Of a stretch of DNA of 8,220 nt, positions 7,346-8,220 are shown piece after piece (the first letter of the stretch is position 1; each line of letters begins with the position of its first letter). The notes beneath the pieces are model-generated. The model was given only the letters and a program-made list of their open reading frames with translations, was not told the DNA's origin and did not search any database. A program made the translations under genes and the position numbers. Source of the DNA: an uncultured Dialister sp. (GTDB taxonomy: Bacteria; Bacillota; Negativicutes; Veillonellales; Dialisteraceae); NCBI GenBank assembly GCA_900545365.1, contig UQYL01000042.1, forward strand, positions 1 to 8,220. Reading direction: 5' to 3'.

Positions 7346-7517
7346 GCGCCCTGAAAAATCGGACCGGTCACTACCCTCCGCGCAACTCGCGGGCTGAAAG
7401 CTTTCAGCACATTCAGAACGATTTCTGATTATCTCACAAAGAACGACGCCCGCTCAGACAAGCGCTCCGGCTGACGCCACCGGCCGATTTTTCTCCCGCT
7501 CCGCGGGCACCGGGCGC
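7346..7517. ncRNA. Candidate structured RNA, unassigned family
   Basis: A long-range helix pairs GAAAAATCGG (7353-7362) with CCGATTTTTC (7484-7493). It continues past a bulged A7363 as CCGGT (7364-7368) with ACCGG (7479-7483), 15 bp in all. Just outside, GCGCCC (7346-7351) pairs with GGGCGC (7512-7517), leaving room for hairpin CCCGC-TCC-GCGGG (7495-7507). Inside lie CCGCG-CAACT-CGCGG (7378-7392), the 16-bp palindrome GCTGAAAGCTTTCAGC (7393-7408), TCAGAA-CGAT-TTCTGA (7413-7428) and a weak CGCT/AGCG hairpin (7451-7464). The nested layout resembles a multi-branched folded RNA. The pairing is seen directly; that it is transcribed or functional is inference. The strand is undecided and I match it to no known family. 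Confidence 0.3.
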
Positions 7518-7562
7518 AGACGGCATGGGCGGGGAGCTGCACCAGTGTTAGACAGCAGGTTC

Positions 7563-7583
7563 TCAGGCGGTGCGTTCGCAGGC
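7563..7583. repeat. Dispersed 21-bp repeat, copy 2
   Basis: It matches 7109-7129 at 19 of 21 positions. It is followed by GAGGAAGTTAAATTTCT; AAATTTCT also follows copy 1 (at 7176), hinting that larger composite units were duplicated. Confidence 0.6.
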
Positions 7584-7655
7584 GAGGAAGTTAAATTTCT
7601 CTCACACACGGCGAAGCCAGACGGAAGAAATAGGTATATGTGCATTTGAGGAAAA

Positions 7656-7683
7656 TCGTGTCGGCCCCTTTGGGGCCATCCTT
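7656..7683. repeat. Hairpin repeat with conserved flanks, copy 1
   Basis: TCGTGTC is followed by a perfect 6-bp hairpin GGCCCC-TTT-GGGGCC (7663-7677) and then ATCCTT. The flanks, loop and outer GGC/GCC pairs recur exactly 100 bp downstream around a different, equally perfect stem. Confidence 0.7.
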
Positions 7684-7738
7684 ACATGCTGAAATTTCTA
7701 TGTCAGACGAAGCAGACCCACATACTTCGTTGGCGGCA

Positions 7739-7753
7739 GTACGCAGACGGTGC
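7739..7753. repeat. CAGGCGGTGC-family repeat, diverged copy
   Basis: GTACGCAGACGGTGC differs by one base from the motif at 7843-7857. It joins the TACTTCGTTGGC-like motif on its left to the second hairpin repeat on its right. Confidence 0.5.
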
Positions 7754-7755
7754 GG

Positions 7756-7787
7756 TCGTGTCGGCTTCCCTTTGGGAAGCCATCCTT
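7756..7787. repeat. Hairpin repeat with conserved flanks, copy 2
   Basis: TCGTGTC is followed by a perfect 8-bp hairpin GGCTTCCC-TTT-GGGAAGCC (7763-7781) and then ATCCTT. Compared with the copy at 7656, the inner stem bases differ on both arms and remain complementary, and the stem is two pairs longer. Confidence 0.7.
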
Positions 7788-7807
7788 GGATGATGAGCTT
7801 CCGTTGT

Positions 7808-7902
7808 CAGGCGGTGCAGATTCAGACGAGCGAATCATGGATGTACGCAGGCGGTGCAAATTCCGGCGGGTGAATGGGAAATGTACGCAGGCAAGGAAAT
7901 TC
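7808..7902. repeat. Tandem imperfect 40-bp repeat (two full copies, one partial)
   Basis: Units 7808-7847 and 7848-7887 are each 40 bp and agree at 30 of 40 positions. Both begin CAGGCGGTGCA and end ATGTACG. A third, decayed copy starts at 7888 with CAGGC and keeps AAATTC (7897-7902). The 40-bp period is not a multiple of three, which argues against a protein repeat. Confidence 0.7.
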
Positions 7903-7953
7903 TTTTATACGATCATCGGAATGGGTGGGAAAGGTAAGAGCCAGAGTGAGCGG

Positions 7954-8198
7954 GCCCGGCGTCGGGGCCGGGCGGATGGTGTGAGCCGCCCTTTATTTTA
8001 GACGGCGTACTTTGTTGGCCGCTCCTAAGGTGAGCGGCTGGATGACACCGGCCATTAGAAAAATCCCGGTGGCGGCGCAGGAAGCGCCGTCAGGAGAACG
8101 GACGACGGGCCGCGTCCCGCAGCCTGTATTGTTACGGCGGAATGCGGCACTGACGTTCAAGCCGGAAATGCGCTGACAGGGAATTACAGGCTGAGCGG
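7954..8198. other. Cluster of inverted repeats, possible leader or structured RNA
   Basis: Paired segments seen in order: GCCCGGC/GCCGGGC (7954-7973); GGGCGG/CCGCCC (7970-7991, overlapping the first); GCCGCTC-CTAAGGT-GAGCGGC (8018-8038, extendable by two G-U pairs); CACCGG/CCGGTG (8046-8071); CGGCGC-AGGAA-GCGCCG (8073-8089); and CCGC+AGCCTGTA (8117-8128) with TACAGGCT+GA+GCGG (8185-8198), 12 bp with a two-base bulge. GACGGCG (8001-8007) also matches CGCCGTC (8085-8091), which excludes the 8073-8089 hairpin. This density suits an RNA leader for a gene beyond the window, but the region is GC-rich, and short stems arise by chance. Confidence 0.3.
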
Positions 8199-8220
8199 AA
8201 CGGCGTTCGGGCGACAGGGA
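7993..8220 (-). CDS. Possible C-terminal end of a minus-strand reading frame (doubtful)
   Basis: Read on the minus strand from the window edge, the frame is open for 75 codons and stops at TAA (7995-7993). No start is visible, since it enters from the right. The translation ends MAGVIQPLTLGAANKVRRLK and is rich in Arg, Ser, Cys and Gly. I recognise no domain. The same bases form the inverted repeats described for 7954-8198, and its C-terminal codons overlap a TACTTTGTTGGC motif related to one at 7719-7737 that is clearly not coding. It may be the tail of a small hypothetical protein or, about as likely, a by-product of GC-rich repeat DNA. Confidence 0.2.
   Translation of the reverse strand, partial: SLSPERRSAQPVIPCQRISGLNVSAAFRRNNTGCGTRPVVRSPDGASCAATGIFLMAGVIQPLTLGAANKVRRLK

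Larger units (their letters stand above)
7021..8220. other. Gene-poor, repeat-rich intergenic island
   Basis: No frame here has a convincing ribosome binding site, family motif or coding texture. The open stretches in several frames are short and their translations are dominated by repeated DNA motifs. The region holds repeat families around CAGGCGGTGC, TACTTCGTTGGC-like motifs, TGCATTTGAGG (exact 11-mer at 7266-7276 and 7641-7651), AAATTTCT (7176, 7593, 7692) and TTCATTTGC (7042, 7164), plus many inverted repeats, listed separately. It may be a regulatory or structured-RNA region, a dump of interspersed repeats, or decayed genes. The rightmost part may lead into a gene beyond the window. Confidence 0.6.

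Noticed and set aside
7019..7354. Plus-strand open frame after the rplI terminator
   Set aside because: It would need a TTG start inside or next to the terminator T tract, with no SD, and it runs through the 14-bp hairpin. It has no recognisable protein features.
7808..7902. Short regularly spaced repeats resembling a CRISPR array
   Set aside because: The 40-bp units are similar over their whole length (30 of 40), so there is no conserved-repeat/unique-spacer pattern. Only two to three copies exist and no cas gene is visible.
7640..8001. Two overlapping plus-strand open frames (7640-7873 and 7750-8001)
   Set aside because: Both read straight across the hairpin repeats and the 40-bp tandem repeat, whose period is not a multiple of three. 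There is no SD, and the sequence repeats at DNA rather than protein level.
7954..8198. RNase P RNA, tmRNA, SRP RNA or rRNA fragment
   Set aside because: The expected invariant sequences (such as GAGGAAAGTCC for RNase P or the tmRNA ends) are absent. CCTAAGGT at 8024-8031 recalls 23S rRNA, but the surrounding sequence does not match.
7905..8220. T-box leader (AGAGTGAG and GGTGTGAGCC resemble Stem I motifs, with stems to the right)
   Set aside because: The diagnostic GGTGG-ACCGCG antiterminator sequence is not in the window, and I could not place a specifier loop convincingly. It stays possible if that sequence lies just past 8220.

Overview
The window looks like chromosome of a GC-rich diderm Firmicute, most likely class Negativicutes (Veillonella, Dialister, Megasphaera, Selenomonas relatives). 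Two things point there together. The left end encodes the C-terminal outer-membrane anchor of a YadA-type trimeric autotransporter adhesin, which needs an outer membrane. The genes to its right are typical Firmicute housekeeping genes: RNase J and the yybS-gdpP-rplI cluster. The genus cannot be fixed from the sequence alone.

Layout: (1) 1-1434, 3' part of a large surface adhesin, closed by a strong terminator. (2) 1722-3383, RNase J, with a TTG start, an extended -10 promoter, a leader of about 95 nt and its own terminator. (3) 3466-4419, a polytopic YybS/DUF2232 membrane protein, with its own extended -10 promoter and terminator. (4) 4554-6539 and 6536-6982, a two-gene operon of gdpP (c-di-AMP phosphodiesterase) and rplI (ribosomal protein L9), joined by an ATGA stop/start overlap behind one sigma-A-like promoter and ended by a terminator. 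All these genes lie on the plus strand. They cover mRNA decay (RNase J), second-messenger turnover (GdpP), translation (L9) and surface attachment (adhesin).

(5) 7021-8220, 1.2 kb in which I can support no ordinary gene. It is not featureless. It holds several families of short diverged repeats, including a tandem 40-bp repeat. It holds two hairpins exactly 100 bp apart whose flanks are conserved while their stems differ yet stay perfectly paired. A possible folded RNA with a long-range closing helix lies at 7346-7517. The right end (7954-8198) is dense in inverted repeats, and a minus-strand reading frame runs off the window edge there. In many Firmicutes dnaB follows rplI closely; here this repeat-rich island takes that place. 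It is the part of the window most likely to hold something undescribed.
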